Source: Siminovitchia fortis (GTDB lineage Bacteria; Bacillota; Bacilli; Bacillales; Bacillaceae_C). From it: DNA of 46,344 bases. The stretch spans positions 1 to 46,344 of the forward strand of contig NZ_QYTU02000030.1 of NCBI RefSeq assembly GCF_003605365.2. Reading direction: 5' to 3'. Below, piece by piece: positions 25,437 through 34,737 of the stretch. The stretch's first letter is position 1; every line of letters starts with the position of its first letter. The translations under genes and the position numbers were made by a program. The notes under the pieces were generated by a model. The model worked only from the letters and a program-made list of their open reading frames with translations. It had not been told where the DNA came from and did not search any database.

Positions 25437-25479
25437 CTCAGTCCTTCCGTCGCTAAACGAGCCTTCCACTTTTCTTATT
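25437..25479 (-). repeat. Decayed fragment of the dispersed repeat
   Basis: GTCGCTAAACGAGCCTTCC then ACTTTTCTTA matches the end of the copy at 42049-42196 with a few changes. It lies between ytxJ and the MscS gene. Confidence 0.45.
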
Positions 25480-25497
25480 ATCCCAAATATCTCTCCA

Positions 25498-26574
25498 TCA
25501 ATCACCTTTATTGCCTTCTTCCGATTCATCCGGAACATCTGCAGGCCGAATATCGTTTTTATAAAAAGAAGAGACGATCAAATGACGGAGTTTATCCTCC
25601 AACTTTTCTTTGCTTTCGGTATTTTTAACCGGGATTGCAACGGAAAATGTCAAAGTCGATTCTTGGATGTCGGTAAGCCGGACCGATGGCGGAGGGTCTG
25701 GGAATACACCTTCCTCACCTTCAATCCCCCGATTAGCTGCTTCTTGCAAAAGAGCTTCCGCTTTTTTCGTATCCGTCCCATAAGCTACGCCGACAGTAAT
25801 ATTCGTATAAAGTTTTTCGCCCTCCAGATTCCTGATCAAGTTTTCAATGAGATATTGGTTCGGAATAATAAGCGCCCCTTCTTTGTACAGCTTTATGGAA
25901 GTGGACCTCAACTTTATTTTTGTCACTACTCCTGTCTTGCCGTCGACTTCAATTACTTCACCAACCTCCAGCGGCTTTTCGAATAAAATGATCAGCCCTG
26001 AGATGAAATTCGCTGCCACATTTCGAAGCCCGAATCCTACACCAATGCCAAGTGTACTGACTATGACGGCAATCGCTTTCCAATTAAAGCCGACAATGGC
26101 AAAGCTGATCATGATGGCAATCATCATCACTGTATAGTAAATGAGGCGGTTGATCGTATAGCCGGTACCGGCATCTACATGAAACCTTTTGTAAGCGAGC
26201 GGCATGACATGGGTGTTAAATACTTTTACGATTCGGTTTGCGAATGTGATAATCATGAAGGCCACCAGAATCAGGAAGAGGGAAACATCGATCCCTTTTA
26301 CTTTATAAATAGGGGCGAACAGCCATTTTTCTTTTGAAAAATAAAAGATGAATAAAAGGATGGTTCCGTAAAACGCGAGCCAATTGAGAACGGCTTCAAC
26401 AGTTGGAATAAAACTTCCTTTGGACGTTCCTGATGTATATACCTTTTTGAAAATAAACAGGACAGTCCATTTTACAGCAAAAATAATAAAAACATATACA
26501 AAGAAAAGAAGAATGCCTTTGAGTGATAAATTTTTCAGGAAATCGAGGCCATGAATCATTTGATTCTCACCCAA
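25498..26574 (-). CDS. Mechanosensitive ion channel of the MscS family
   Basis: 358 residues: about four N-terminal hydrophobic segments, then the pore-lining helix and start of the beta domain (IGVGFGLRNVAANFISGLII, FEKPLEVGEVIEVDG), and the mixed alpha/beta C-terminal cytoplasmic domain. It should open on membrane tension during osmotic downshock. The start is TTG 26574, eight bases after GGGAGGT. An ATG in another frame lies between, giving only a 3-codon open frame. No related genes nearby. Confidence 0.88.
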   Translation of the reverse strand: MGENQMIHGLDFLKNLSLKGILLFFVYVFIIFAVKWTVLFIFKKVYTSGTSKGSFIPTVEAVLNWLAFYGTILLFIFYFSKEKWLFAPIYKVKGIDVSLFLILVAFMIITFANRIVKVFNTHVMPLAYKRFHVDAGTGYTINRLIYYTVMMIAIMISFAIVGFNWKAIAVIVSTLGIGVGFGLRNVAANFISGLIILFEKPLEVGEVIEVDGKTGVVTKIKLRSTSIKLYKEGALIIPNQYLIENLIRNLEGEKLYTNITVGVAYGTDTKKAEALLQEAANRGIEGEEGVFPDPPPSVRLTDIQESTLTFSVAIPVKNTESKEKLEDKLRHLIVSSFYKNDIRPADVPDESEEGNKGD

Positions 26575-26753
26575 GCATGACTACCTCCCAAGACGATTAT
26601 TCCTTTCCCCCTTTCCCTGTTTTATAAAGGAAAAACGGCAGTTTTTCGGGAATATGAATGTGTCTGAAAATATGATAAAATAGGTAAGATAAACTTTTAG
26701 AATAAAACTTTAACGATAAATCAATTCGGATAGAAAGAAGGGTTTATTGCAAT

Positions 26754-29700
26754 TTGGCACTTATACAGAAGAACCAAGTAGCAGATATGTTTCATCCGAC
26801 CATTTACAGGCGGGGAAGGGAATATTATTTCCAGGGCCGGGTTGGAAAATTGAATTTTGAGCATGGAAGCGGTATTTGCCGGACATATGTAGAAGGGACC
26901 CATTCCTATCTGGTGGAAGTGAATGTAAGCAAGCTTCCGGAGAATGTGGCGGTATATTGCGACTGTCCCGCGTTTGAACAGTACTATGAATGCAAGCATA
27001 TAGTGGCTGCCATGCTTGAAATCTGCGAAAAGCAAGATGAATTGCTGCAGGCAAGAGGCAGGTCGTATGACAGGTATCATGCCGCGGCAGATTTGCTCCA
27101 ATTGCTTGATGGGGGCACTTCCGTCCAGCAAATCATTCCATCTTTCGGGAAAAAGCGGTTAAAAATTGAGTATCATTGTGATTTTTCCAATCCCCAGGCT
27201 CTTTTCGCAGAGCTAAGGGCAGGCGTGGATCATGCGTATGTTGTCCGTGATGTTGGGGAGTTTATTGAACATATTAAGGGCGGCCAGGAACACCCGTTTA
27301 CAAAGAAATTCACTTACAGTCCGGAAGAGCACGAAATAGATCCAGCGGACATGGCCATTTTAGATGAGCTGTACCTGATCATCGAAAATGAAAAGCTGTA
27401 TGCCGAAGGCATCAAGTCTTACTATGTGAATCCGTCCATCTATTCGACTTCGCGGTCCGTGATGATCCCTCCGTTATTTGCCCGGCCATTACTGGAAAAA
27501 TGGACGGACAGACATGCGGTTGGCAAATTGGGTTCCAGGACTTTTGCCGGGATCAGGATCATCGAGGAAGAGTTTCCCTTCCAATATGAACTCGGAAAAA
27601 ATAAGGAAAATGATCTTGAGCTGTTGCTGCCCAATATCGAAAATGCCGTTTATATGGGGCCGTATGATCTGGTCTTTTTAAATGGAGACATTTATTTTCC
27701 GCAGCCTGACCTTCTTCCTTTCATCGAAAAAATCTTAAAGATTCAAACGAAAAACAGTAAAATATCCATCGCTAAGGATCAGGCGGATGCTTTTGTGTCC
27801 GAAGTTTTGCCGCGGTTGGAAAAGCTGGGTACTGTCCGAGTTGCAGAAAAGGTGAAAGAACAGATCATCCAGGTTCCGCTGACAGCAAAAGCATATATCG
27901 ACCTGGACGGCGATACTATCAAGGCAAAGCTGGAGTATGATTATGGCGGTTTAACCGTAGACCCATTTTATCAGCATGAAGAGCCGGGAAAAATTTTAAT
28001 CAGGGATGTCGAAAAAGAGAAGGAAATCATGACGATCATCGAAAACGCCGGAATGAAATATAACGGAAAAGAACTGCATCTTCAACTGGAAGAGGAAGAG
28101 CTCTATGAATTTCTGTTTTTCATCCTGCCGGCGCTTGGAGAGCGGTGCGAATTATTTCTGACAAACAATATCCGCCGGATTGTTTCCTTGGAGCAGCCCG
28201 TCCCTAAAACGAACGTCGAAACGGAAGAATCAGCGGGTCTGCTGGAAATCAGCTTCCAGCTTGAAGGGATCGATGATGAAGAGATTGCTGATATTATGAG
28301 AACCGCGATTGAGAAAAAGCGTTTTTACCGAATGAGAAACGGGGCTTTTCTATCGCTTGAGACGGATGAATTTCAATCGCTTCAGGAGCTTTTTACGGAC
28401 CTGCGCGTCAGCAAGGAGGAATTGGAAGAAGGGAGTGTCCATGTTCCAATATTTCGCGGCGTGCAAATAGATGAAGCGCTGCGGACAAAAAAGCAGTATG
28501 ATCCTGCCTTTAAAAGACTGCTTGATCATTTGAAAAAGCCGGAAGAGCAGATTTATCCATTGCCTGAAGGTTTGAAAGCCTCTATGAGAGAATACCAGAA
28601 AACCGGATACCAATGGTTTCGTTCTTTATCGGAATATCATCTCGGCGGAATTTTGGCAGACGATATGGGATTGGGTAAGACACTGCAAAGCATTGCTTAT
28701 CTTTTATCGGAACAGGAAGGGAACCGGCATTTGATCGTGGCACCGGCGTCATTGATCTATAACTGGCAGAGTGAATGGAACAAGTTTGCCCCATCGGTAA
28801 GGGCTGTTGTTGTGTCCGGGACGCGGGAGGAAAGGGAGAAAGCCCTGGCCCTGCAGGATGCCGATGTTTATATTACGTCTTACTCGACACTTAGACAGGA
28901 CATCGACCTTTATAAAAACGAACAGTTCCACACGCTCATTTTGGACGAAGCGCAGTTTATCAAGAATTACACGACGAAATCTGCTGCCGCCGTCAGAAGC
29001 ATCAGGGCATCGCGAAAATTCGCTTTAAGCGGAACGCCAATTGAGAATTCAGTCGATGAACTGTGGGGAATTTTCCAAGCGATTATGCCGGGGCTATTCC
29101 CCGGCCTGAAGGATTTTAAAAAGCTGGAACCTGAAAAAATTTCGCAAATCATCAAGCCGTTTATTTTACGCAGGCTCAAAACCGATGTATTGAAGGAGCT
29201 GCCGGAAAAAATCGAATCCACCCATATTACCGAACTGTCAAAGGAGCAGAAGGAGCTGTATTTGGGGTACTTGCAGCGGATTCAGGAAGAAACCGCAGCT
29301 TCATTGCAGGGAGAGGGATTTCAAAAAAGCCGGATGAAAATTTTGGCAGGCATTACACGCCTTCGCCAGCTTTGCTGCCATCCATCGCTTTTCCTGGAAA
29401 ATTATGAAGGCAAGTCTGGTAAGCTGGAACAGTTGATGGAAACTGTTGAAGCCTCCATTGAGAATGGGAAAAAGCTCCTGATTTTCTCCCAATTTACGAG
29501 CATGCTGGAAATCATTCAACAGGAACTGGTAAAAGCGGGGTATCCTCATTTTTATTTGAACGGGCAGACGCCCTCACAGGAGCGGCTGAGAATGAGTGAG
29601 CAATTCAATAACGGAGAGAAGGCCATTTTTCTCATTTCGCTGAAGGCGGGAGGGACCGGTTTGAATCTGACGGCCGCCGATACAGTGATCCTTTACGATT

Positions 29701-29927
29701 TATGGTGGAACCCTGCTGTGGAAGACCAGGCCGCTGGAAGAGCGCATCGCTTTGGGCAAAAAAATGTCGTCCAGGTGATCCGGCTGATCACGAAAGGGAC
29801 GATTGAAGAAAAGATTTATCAATTGCAGCAGAAAAAACGGGAACTGATCGAACAGGTCATCCAGCCGGGCGAAACGATGCTCTCCAGTTTAACGGAAGAC
29901 GATATAAAAGAAATATTAAGTATGTAA
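26754..29927 (+). CDS. SNF2-family helicase/ATPase with N-terminal SWIM zinc finger
   Basis: 1057 residues. An N-terminal SWIM finger (CDCPAF...CKH, about residues 75-90) is followed by roughly 500 residues of poorly conserved linker. The helicase comprises Walker A DDMGLGKT (Lys642), the DEAQ box (731-734), motif III SGTPIENS, FSQFTSML, SLKAGGTGLNLTAAD and the motif VI QAAGRAHRFGQ. Such proteins are double-stranded DNA translocases. The SWIM domain probably binds DNA or protein. B. subtilis has a related YwqA. The start is TTG 26754 with a rather distant AAGAAGGG. No companion restriction or defence genes are visible. Confidence 0.9.
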   Translation: MALIQKNQVADMFHPTIYRRGREYYFQGRVGKLNFEHGSGICRTYVEGTHSYLVEVNVSKLPENVAVYCDCPAFEQYYECKHIVAAMLEICEKQDELLQARGRSYDRYHAAADLLQLLDGGTSVQQIIPSFGKKRLKIEYHCDFSNPQALFAELRAGVDHAYVVRDVGEFIEHIKGGQEHPFTKKFTYSPEEHEIDPADMAILDELYLIIENEKLYAEGIKSYYVNPSIYSTSRSVMIPPLFARPLLEKWTDRHAVGKLGSRTFAGIRIIEEEFPFQYELGKNKENDLELLLPNIENAVYMGPYDLVFLNGDIYFPQPDLLPFIEKILKIQTKNSKISIAKDQADAFVSEVLPRLEKLGTVRVAEKVKEQIIQVPLTAKAYIDLDGDTIKAKLEYDYGGLTVDPFYQHEEPGKILIRDVEKEKEIMTIIENAGMKYNGKELHLQLEEEELYEFLFFILPALGERCELFLTNNIRRIVSLEQPVPKTNVETEESAGLLEISFQLEGIDDEEIADIMRTAIEKKRFYRMRNGAFLSLETDEFQSLQELFTDLRVSKEELEEGSVHVPIFRGVQIDEALRTKKQYDPAFKRLLDHLKKPEEQIYPLPEGLKASMREYQKTGYQWFRSLSEYHLGGILADDMGLGKTLQSIAYLLSEQEGNRHLIVAPASLIYNWQSEWNKFAPSVRAVVVSGTREEREKALALQDADVYITSYSTLRQDIDLYKNEQFHTLILDEAQFIKNYTTKSAAAVRSIRASRKFALSGTPIENSVDELWGIFQAIMPGLFPGLKDFKKLEPEKISQIIKPFILRRLKTDVLKELPEKIESTHITELSKEQKELYLGYLQRIQEETAASLQGEGFQKSRMKILAGITRLRQLCCHPSLFLENYEGKSGKLEQLMETVEASIENGKKLLIFSQFTSMLEIIQQELVKAGYPHFYLNGQTPSQERLRMSEQFNNGEKAIFLISLKAGGTGLNLTAADTVILYDLWWNPAVEDQAAGRAHRFGQKNVVQVIRLITKGTIEEKIYQLQQKKRELIEQVIQPGETMLSSLTEDDIKEILSM

Positions 29928-29946
29928 GGTGAATATAGTGATAATA

Positions 29947-29974
29947 GCAGCTGTCTTAGGATAGCTGTTTTTTT
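29947..29974 (+). terminator. Possible terminator of the helicase gene
   Basis: A five-bp CAGCT/AGCTG stem with a 10-nt loop, followed by seven T, about 20 bases behind the stop. The stem is short. Confidence 0.45.
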
Positions 29975-30019
29975 GTCATGAGGGAATTATATCCAATTTT
30001 AAATAATAATTATTTTAAC

Positions 30020-30072
30020 TTGAAAATAATTATTGCTCATGCTACTATGTAGTTACATTATAATTATTATAA
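30020..30072 (+). promoter_or_regulatory. katA promoter with PerR box
   Basis: TTGAAA (30020-30025), 17 bp, TACTAT (30043-30048) form the promoter. TTATAATTATTATAA (30058-30072) is an exact match to the PerR consensus, at the expected transcription start. A poorer PerR-like site (10 of 14 positions) lies in the spacer at 30021-30035. Peroxide induction through PerR is expected. Confidence 0.85.
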
Positions 30073-30089
30073 ATAAGGCGGGGATAAAA

Positions 30090-31556
30090 TTGACGAATAG
30101 CAATCATAAATTGACGACAAGCTGGGGAGCTCCGGTAGGAGACAATCAAAATTCCATGACGGCCGGATCACGCGGCCCGACACTTATTCAAGATGTCCAC
30201 CTTTTGGAAAAGCTGGCCCATTTCAACAGGGAACGGGTTCCGGAGCGGGTCGTGCATGCGAAAGGCGCCGGCGCACACGGCTATTTTGAAGTGACAAATG
30301 ATGTGACTAAATATACGAAAGCGAAGTTTTTATCCGAAGTGGGCAAACGTACGCCGACATTTGTACGATTTTCAACGGTAGCGGGTGAATTGGGATCTGC
30401 GGATACTGTCAGGGATCCGCGCGGGTTTGCGGTGAAATTTTACACAGAAGACGGAAACTATGATTTAGTCGGGAATAATACGCCTGTCTTTTTCATACGG
30501 GATGCGATCAAATTCCCGGACTTTATCCATACACAAAAAAGAGATCCGCAAACGCATTTGAAAAATCCGAATGCCGTATGGGATTTCTGGTCACTGTCGC
30601 CTGAATCACTGCACCAGGTTACCATTTTAATGTCCGACAGGGGCATTCCGGCAACATTCCGCCATATGCATGGTTTTGGAAGCCATACATTCAAATGGAC
30701 AAATGAAGAAGGAGAAAGTGTCTGGGTAAAATATCATTTTAAGACAGACCAGGGCATTAAAAACCTGGATGTGAATCTTGCAGCCAAGCTTGCAGGGGAA
30801 AATCCCGATTACCATACAGAAGATTTGTTCAATGCGATTAAGAATGGTGACTATCCATCATGGACGTTGTACGTTCAGATCATGCCGTTGGAAGATGCCG
30901 ATACGTACCGGTTCGATCCATTTGATGTCACGAAAGTATGGTCGCAAAAAGATTATCCACTGATTGAAGTCGGCAGGATGACATTAAACCGCAATCCGGA
31001 AAATTACTTTGCGGAGGTTGAGCAGGCGACATTCTCACCTGGAACGCTTGTACCGGGAATTGATGTTTCCCCTGATAAAATGCTGCAGGGGCGTTTGTTC
31101 GCTTACCATGATGCCCATCGCTACCGTGTTGGGGCAAACCATCATATGCTGCCGATCAACCGCCCGCTCAATGAAATTAAGAATTATCAACGTGATGGTG
31201 CAATGCGTTTTGACAACAACGGCGGCGGCTCTGTATATTACGAGCCTAACAGCTACGGCGGACCGAAAGAATCTCCTGTAGACAGGCCGGCTCCATATCC
31301 GGTTTCGGGTGAAGCTGCAAGTGTAAGTTATGACCACAACGACCATTACACACAGGCAGGGGATTTGTACCGCTTAATGAGCAAAGAGGAGCGTGAACGC
31401 CTCGTTGCCAACATCGTTGCGGCGATGAAGCCTGTTGAAAAAGATGAAATCAAGCTTCGCCAGATCGGCCATTTCTACAAAGCCGATCCGGAATACGGAA
31501 CAAAAGTCGCTGAGGGATTGGGACTGGAAGTCCCTGCAAATGAAGTAAAATCTTAA
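30090..31556 (+). CDS. katA: Vegetative catalase KatA
   Basis: Monofunctional haem catalase, 488 residues, strikingly similar throughout to B. subtilis KatA (N-terminal [20 protein letters not shown]). It contains the catalytic His in [13 protein letters not shown], the distal Asn in [12 protein letters not shown] and the proximal haem Tyr in [15 protein letters not shown]. It destroys hydrogen peroxide in the cytoplasm. The start is TTG 30090 after AAGGCGGGG. The longer frame from 30033 would be translated through the PerR operator and is not credible. Followed by a strong terminator. Confidence 0.97.
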   Translation: MTNSNHKLTTSWGAPVGDNQNSMTAGSRGPTLIQDVHLLEKLAHFNRERVPERVVHAKGAGAHGYFEVTNDVTKYTKAKFLSEVGKRTPTFVRFSTVAGELGSADTVRDPRGFAVKFYTEDGNYDLVGNNTPVFFIRDAIKFPDFIHTQKRDPQTHLKNPNAVWDFWSLSPESLHQVTILMSDRGIPATFRHMHGFGSHTFKWTNEEGESVWVKYHFKTDQGIKNLDVNLAAKLAGENPDYHTEDLFNAIKNGDYPSWTLYVQIMPLEDADTYRFDPFDVTKVWSQKDYPLIEVGRMTLNRNPENYFAEVEQATFSPGTLVPGIDVSPDKMLQGRLFAYHDAHRYRVGANHHMLPINRPLNEIKNYQRDGAMRFDNNGGGSVYYEPNSYGGPKESPVDRPAPYPVSGEAASVSYDHNDHYTQAGDLYRLMSKEERERLVANIVAAMKPVEKDEIKLRQIGHFYKADPEYGTKVAEGLGLEVPANEVKS

Positions 31557-31558
31557 TA

Positions 31559-31607
31559 CACGTAAAAATAAGAGAGCTGTAACAATCAGCTCTCTTATTT
31601 TTACGTG
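31559..31607. terminator. Terminator of katA
   Basis: A perfect 21-bp inverted repeat (CACGTAAAAATAAGAGAGCTG and its complement) with a 7-nt loop; AT-rich arms provide the T-run. Confidence 0.88.
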
Positions 31608-31639
31608 CTGATAAATCGGTGTTAAAGATTACAAGGAAA

Positions 31640-31985
31640 ACTGAAACCTCTCCCCATTAAAATGGGGAGGTTCCCGGACCCTAAAGGGTCACGGTTCCAT
31701 TGCGACAAATCGCAATGGCGCGTGTGTACTTTGTGCTTTTCCCTTTCCGGATGAGGTTCTGGCTGCGGACTGGAGCTTTTCCACACGGCGTTCGCGCACA
31801 AATCGTTCTGTCGAACGAGGGGACTCGCTCGAGGCTTCCCTTGCGGTCGGCTCTCACAACTTAACGTACGCATCCGGTGTTTGACCTATACAACACCAAT
31901 AGACATTTGCACCCACTGTCTTGCGACAGGAGATATGCCTATCTTTCGTGGGTTTCATCACGACAAAGGTTATATCTTTCGAACT
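31640..31985 (-). ncRNA. Structured RNA, candidate orphan omega-RNA (IscB/TnpB-type) of an IS200/IS605 remnant
   Basis: On the minus strand the 5' part folds into a perfect three-way junction. ACCCA/TGGGT (31953-31949 with 31915-31911) encloses AGATA-GGCA-TATCT and CTGTC-GCAA-GACAG. A GGTGTT/AACACC hairpin (31897-31876) follows, then a G/C-rich middle. The 3' side has three hairpins: CCATTGCG/CGCAATGG (31718-31697), GACCC/GGGTC (31690-31677) and AACCTCCCC-type (31672-31645), ending GGTTTCAG. A multibranched domain plus a terminal hairpin like IS605-family right ends recalls HEARO/omega-RNAs. No nuclease gene is present. A group II intron or other structured RNA is the alternative. The only open frame across it is non-conserved-looking. 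Confidence 0.5.
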
Positions 31986-32056
31986 CACGTTCTGTATTAA
32001 TAATATAATATTTAAAAAATAAATGCAAGGGCCGATTTCTTTTTTAAATCTATGCT

Positions 32057-32100
32057 ACTGGCATTCATCCCGGCATTGAAATACCGGGCCTTCTGCCAGT
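32057..32100. repeat. Imperfect palindrome between the structured RNA and threonine synthase
   Basis: ACTGGCA and CCCGG pair with CCGGG and TGCCAGT, with small symmetric internal loops and a 10-nt apical loop. No T-run follows, so it is not an ordinary terminator. It could be the left-end subterminal hairpin of the IS200/IS605-like remnant, or a leader structure of the downstream gene. Sequence 31986-32056 is AT-rich with nothing recognisable. Confidence 0.45.
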
Positions 32101-32175
32101 CGTTCGTAAATTTTGCACATCATCATCATATCATTATAACTTGCAGTCATATGATTGAACGAGGGAGGAAACGTT

Positions 32176-33405
32176 ATGATGTTCAGTTATATGACACATT
32201 TATCCTGCTCAAAATGTTCGAGGACATACAACCCGGATACGGTTCAACAGCTTTGCGAGTGCGGTTCACCGCTGTTAGTGAACTACGATTTAAAGAAACT
32301 GGCAAAAGATTTTAAGCCAAATGAGTTGTTAATTAGAAATCATGATCTTTGGCGCTACCATGAGCTGCTTCCTGTTCAAAGTCCCGAAAACATCGTATCG
32401 CTCGGAGAAGGGATGACCCCCTTGATTACGATGAAAAAGCTTGGCTCCGATATGGACATCGCCCATTTGTATATGAAGGATGAAGGGATTGCGCCAACAG
32501 GCACATTTAAGGCGCGGGGAGCTGCAGTAGGTGTATCGAAAGCGAAGGAATTGGGCGTTAAAGGACTGGTGATGCCGACGAATGGAAACGCAGGTGCCGC
32601 CTGGTCGCTTTATTCTTCCAAGGCCGGTATTCAAGCGGTGATTATCATGCCTGGGAGTGCACCGGCCATGATCCGGTCCGAAGTGGCTTCCGCGGGCTCC
32701 CATTTATATTTAGTCAATGGAGTGATCAGTGATGCAGGAAAAATTGCTGCAAAGGCTGCCGCTGATTTCCATTTATATGATGTCTCAACGTTAAAAGAGC
32801 CGTACCGGATCGAAGGGAAGAAAACGATGGGGTTTGAAATCGCGGAGCAGCTTCACTGGGAAACACCTGATGTCATTTTATACCCGGCAGGCGGTGGAGT
32901 CGGACTTATAGCCATTTATAAGGCATTTAAGGAGCTTCAAGAGCTTGGTTGGGTTGGCAGCAAAAAAATGCCCCGGTTTGTTGCAGTGCAGGCGGAAGGC
33001 TGTGCCCCCATCGTCAAAGCCTGGAAAGAGGGAAAAAGAGAATCAGAATTTTGGCCTGATTCACGCACGGTGGCGTTCGGGATCAATGTTCCGAAGGCTT
33101 TGGGCGATTTTCTGGTTCTCCAGGCCATCTATGAAACAAACGGGTGCGCATTGGCTGTCAAAGATGAAGATATTTTAAAAGAACAGAAAAACATAATCAG
33201 GAAAGAAGGAGCCTTTATATGTCCGGAAGGGGCGGCAGCGTTTTTGGCAGCGCGAAAGCTTAGGAAAATTGGCTGGATAAAAGAGAATGAGAGAGTGATT
33301 GTCATCAATACTGGTATAGGCTTGAAATATATGGACAATGAAGAGATAAACCTTCCTGTACTGCAGCCTGATGAGTCCATTGACAGTCTCCCAGTATTGC
33401 CGTAA
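32176..33405 (+). CDS. thrC: Threonine synthase-like PLP enzyme
   Basis: 409 residues, fold-type II PLP enzyme. An N-terminal zinc-ribbon-like segment (CSKC...CECG) is followed by the core, with Lys112 in PTGTFKARGAA as the PLP Schiff base, PTNGNAGAAWSLYSSKAG, and the phosphate loop PAGGGVGLIA. It converts O-phosphohomoserine to threonine in the long-chain threonine synthase group; related members act on other beta/gamma substituted amino acids, so this is the likely but not the only role. The start is ATG 32176, seven bases after GGGAGG. No hom or thrB nearby. Followed after 38 bp by a symporter gene. Confidence 0.82.
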   Translation: MMFSYMTHLSCSKCSRTYNPDTVQQLCECGSPLLVNYDLKKLAKDFKPNELLIRNHDLWRYHELLPVQSPENIVSLGEGMTPLITMKKLGSDMDIAHLYMKDEGIAPTGTFKARGAAVGVSKAKELGVKGLVMPTNGNAGAAWSLYSSKAGIQAVIIMPGSAPAMIRSEVASAGSHLYLVNGVISDAGKIAAKAAADFHLYDVSTLKEPYRIEGKKTMGFEIAEQLHWETPDVILYPAGGGVGLIAIYKAFKELQELGWVGSKKMPRFVAVQAEGCAPIVKAWKEGKRESEFWPDSRTVAFGINVPKALGDFLVLQAIYETNGCALAVKDEDILKEQKNIIRKEGAFICPEGAAAFLAARKLRKIGWIKENERVIVINTGIGLKYMDNEEINLPVLQPDESIDSLPVLP

Positions 33406-33443
33406 CGTTCTTCCCTCATCAGCAATACGAGGAGGGCTTGTCT

Positions 33444-34649
33444 ATGAAAAAGAACTTCATGCTTCAAATTTTTGCGGCCTTTATCCTTGCCATTATCGCC
33501 GGAATCATTTTCGGCGAAAAAGCGGCAGTTGTCCAGCCATTGGGCGATCTGTTTTTAAGGCTTATTAAATTTATCATTGTTCCTTTGATCCTCTCGACCA
33601 TTGTGGTCGGTGTGACAAGCGCAGGAAGTATGAAAAAACTGGGCAGCTTGGGTGGAAAAGCGATTGGGTACTTTCTGGTGACGAGTTTTATTGCCATTGC
33701 CCTTGGCCTGTTTGCCGGATTTGTTTTTCAGCCGGGGGCCGGTGTGGACCTTGCTGTACAGGGAGCTGAAGTGGAAGCTCCTGAATCAGGGGGTGTCATT
33801 CAGACTTTATTAAATATTATTCCTGAGAATCCGGTCGAAGCGCTGACAACCGGAGCAGTCCTGCAGATCATTTTCTTTGCGATTTTTCTCGGGATCGGCA
33901 TTTCGCTTGTCGGGGAAAAGGCCGTTCCGGTCCAGCGGTTTTTTGAAGGATTGTCCGAAGTGATGTATAAAATTACGGGCATTGTCATGAAGCTCGTTCC
34001 GATTGGCATCTTCGGATTGCTTGCTCCTATTGTTGGAACGTACGGCGCTTCCGTATTGATGCCGTTGATCAAAGTGATCATTGCCATGGTAGTTGCTGTG
34101 ATTGTACATGTGGCACTTGTCTATTCGGCAGCAGTCAAGGCACTTGGAAAAATGGATCCTTATCAATTTTTTAAAGGGATCTTCCCCGCTGCCTCGGTTG
34201 CTTTTGCTACTTGCAGCAGCTCAGGCACACTGCCGGTTACGATGAAAAACACTCAAGAAAATTTAGGAGTCTCAAAAGAAACGAGCAGTTTCGTCTTGCC
34301 GCTCGGGGCAACGATTAATATGGACGGCACAGCGATTTATCAGGGGATTGCCGTCATGTTCATCGCGCAATATTTTGGTGTGGAATTGACAGTGGCTCAA
34401 ATTCTGATCGCGGCGTTAATGGGAACATTGGCTTCCATTGGAGCGGCGGGTGTGCCGGGTGCAGGATTGATCATGCTGACGATGGTGCTGACAGCCGTCA
34501 ATTTGCCTTTGGAAGGAATCGCCTTGATTGCGGGAATCGACCGGATTCTTGATATGCTGAGAACTTCGGTAAATATTGTGGGGGATGCCTCAGCATGTGT
34601 CGTGGTGGAAGGCGGGAAGCCTGATGCGGCGATCAAGAAAGGGGCCTGA
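33444..34649 (+). CDS. Dicarboxylate/amino acid:cation symporter (GltP/DctA family)
   Basis: 401-residue membrane carrier of the DAACS family. Diagnostic parts are the serine-rich re-entrant loop CSSSGTLPVTMKN, the NMDGTAIYQGIAVMF motif of the cation/substrate site, GVPGAGLIML, and the C-terminal GIDRILDMLRTSVNIVGDA. It imports glutamate, aspartate or C4-dicarboxylates with Na or H ions. The start is ATG 33444, seven bases after GAGGAGGG. No terminator lies between it and thrC, so the two may be co-transcribed. Confidence 0.9.
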   Translation: MKKNFMLQIFAAFILAIIAGIIFGEKAAVVQPLGDLFLRLIKFIIVPLILSTIVVGVTSAGSMKKLGSLGGKAIGYFLVTSFIAIALGLFAGFVFQPGAGVDLAVQGAEVEAPESGGVIQTLLNIIPENPVEALTTGAVLQIIFFAIFLGIGISLVGEKAVPVQRFFEGLSEVMYKITGIVMKLVPIGIFGLLAPIVGTYGASVLMPLIKVIIAMVVAVIVHVALVYSAAVKALGKMDPYQFFKGIFPAASVAFATCSSSGTLPVTMKNTQENLGVSKETSSFVLPLGATINMDGTAIYQGIAVMFIAQYFGVELTVAQILIAALMGTLASIGAAGVPGAGLIMLTMVLTAVNLPLEGIALIAGIDRILDMLRTSVNIVGDASACVVVEGGKPDAAIKKGA

Positions 34650-34659
34650 GGGATATGAA

Positions 34660-34697
34660 AAAACGGCGCAGGGAAGCGGAATTCCCTGCGCCGTTTT
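34660..34697. terminator. Bidirectional terminator between symporter and uracil permease
   Basis: A perfect 16-bp stem AAAACGGCGCAGGGAA with its complement and a 6-nt loop, between convergent genes. Confidence 0.88.
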
Positions 34698-34737
34698 AGA
34701 TCCCGTAACAATGCATTTTATAGTAAAAACCGGGGTC

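Noticed and set aside
31622-31873. 83-codon minus-strand open frame inside the structured element
   Set aside because: It runs through several perfect hairpins, has no ribosome site and a composition dictated by the stems; it looks like non-coding RNA.
31986-32175. T-box or other amino-acid riboswitch upstream of threonine synthase
   Set aside because: No T-box core sequence, specifier loop or terminator with T-run could be found; only the palindrome at 32057-32100.
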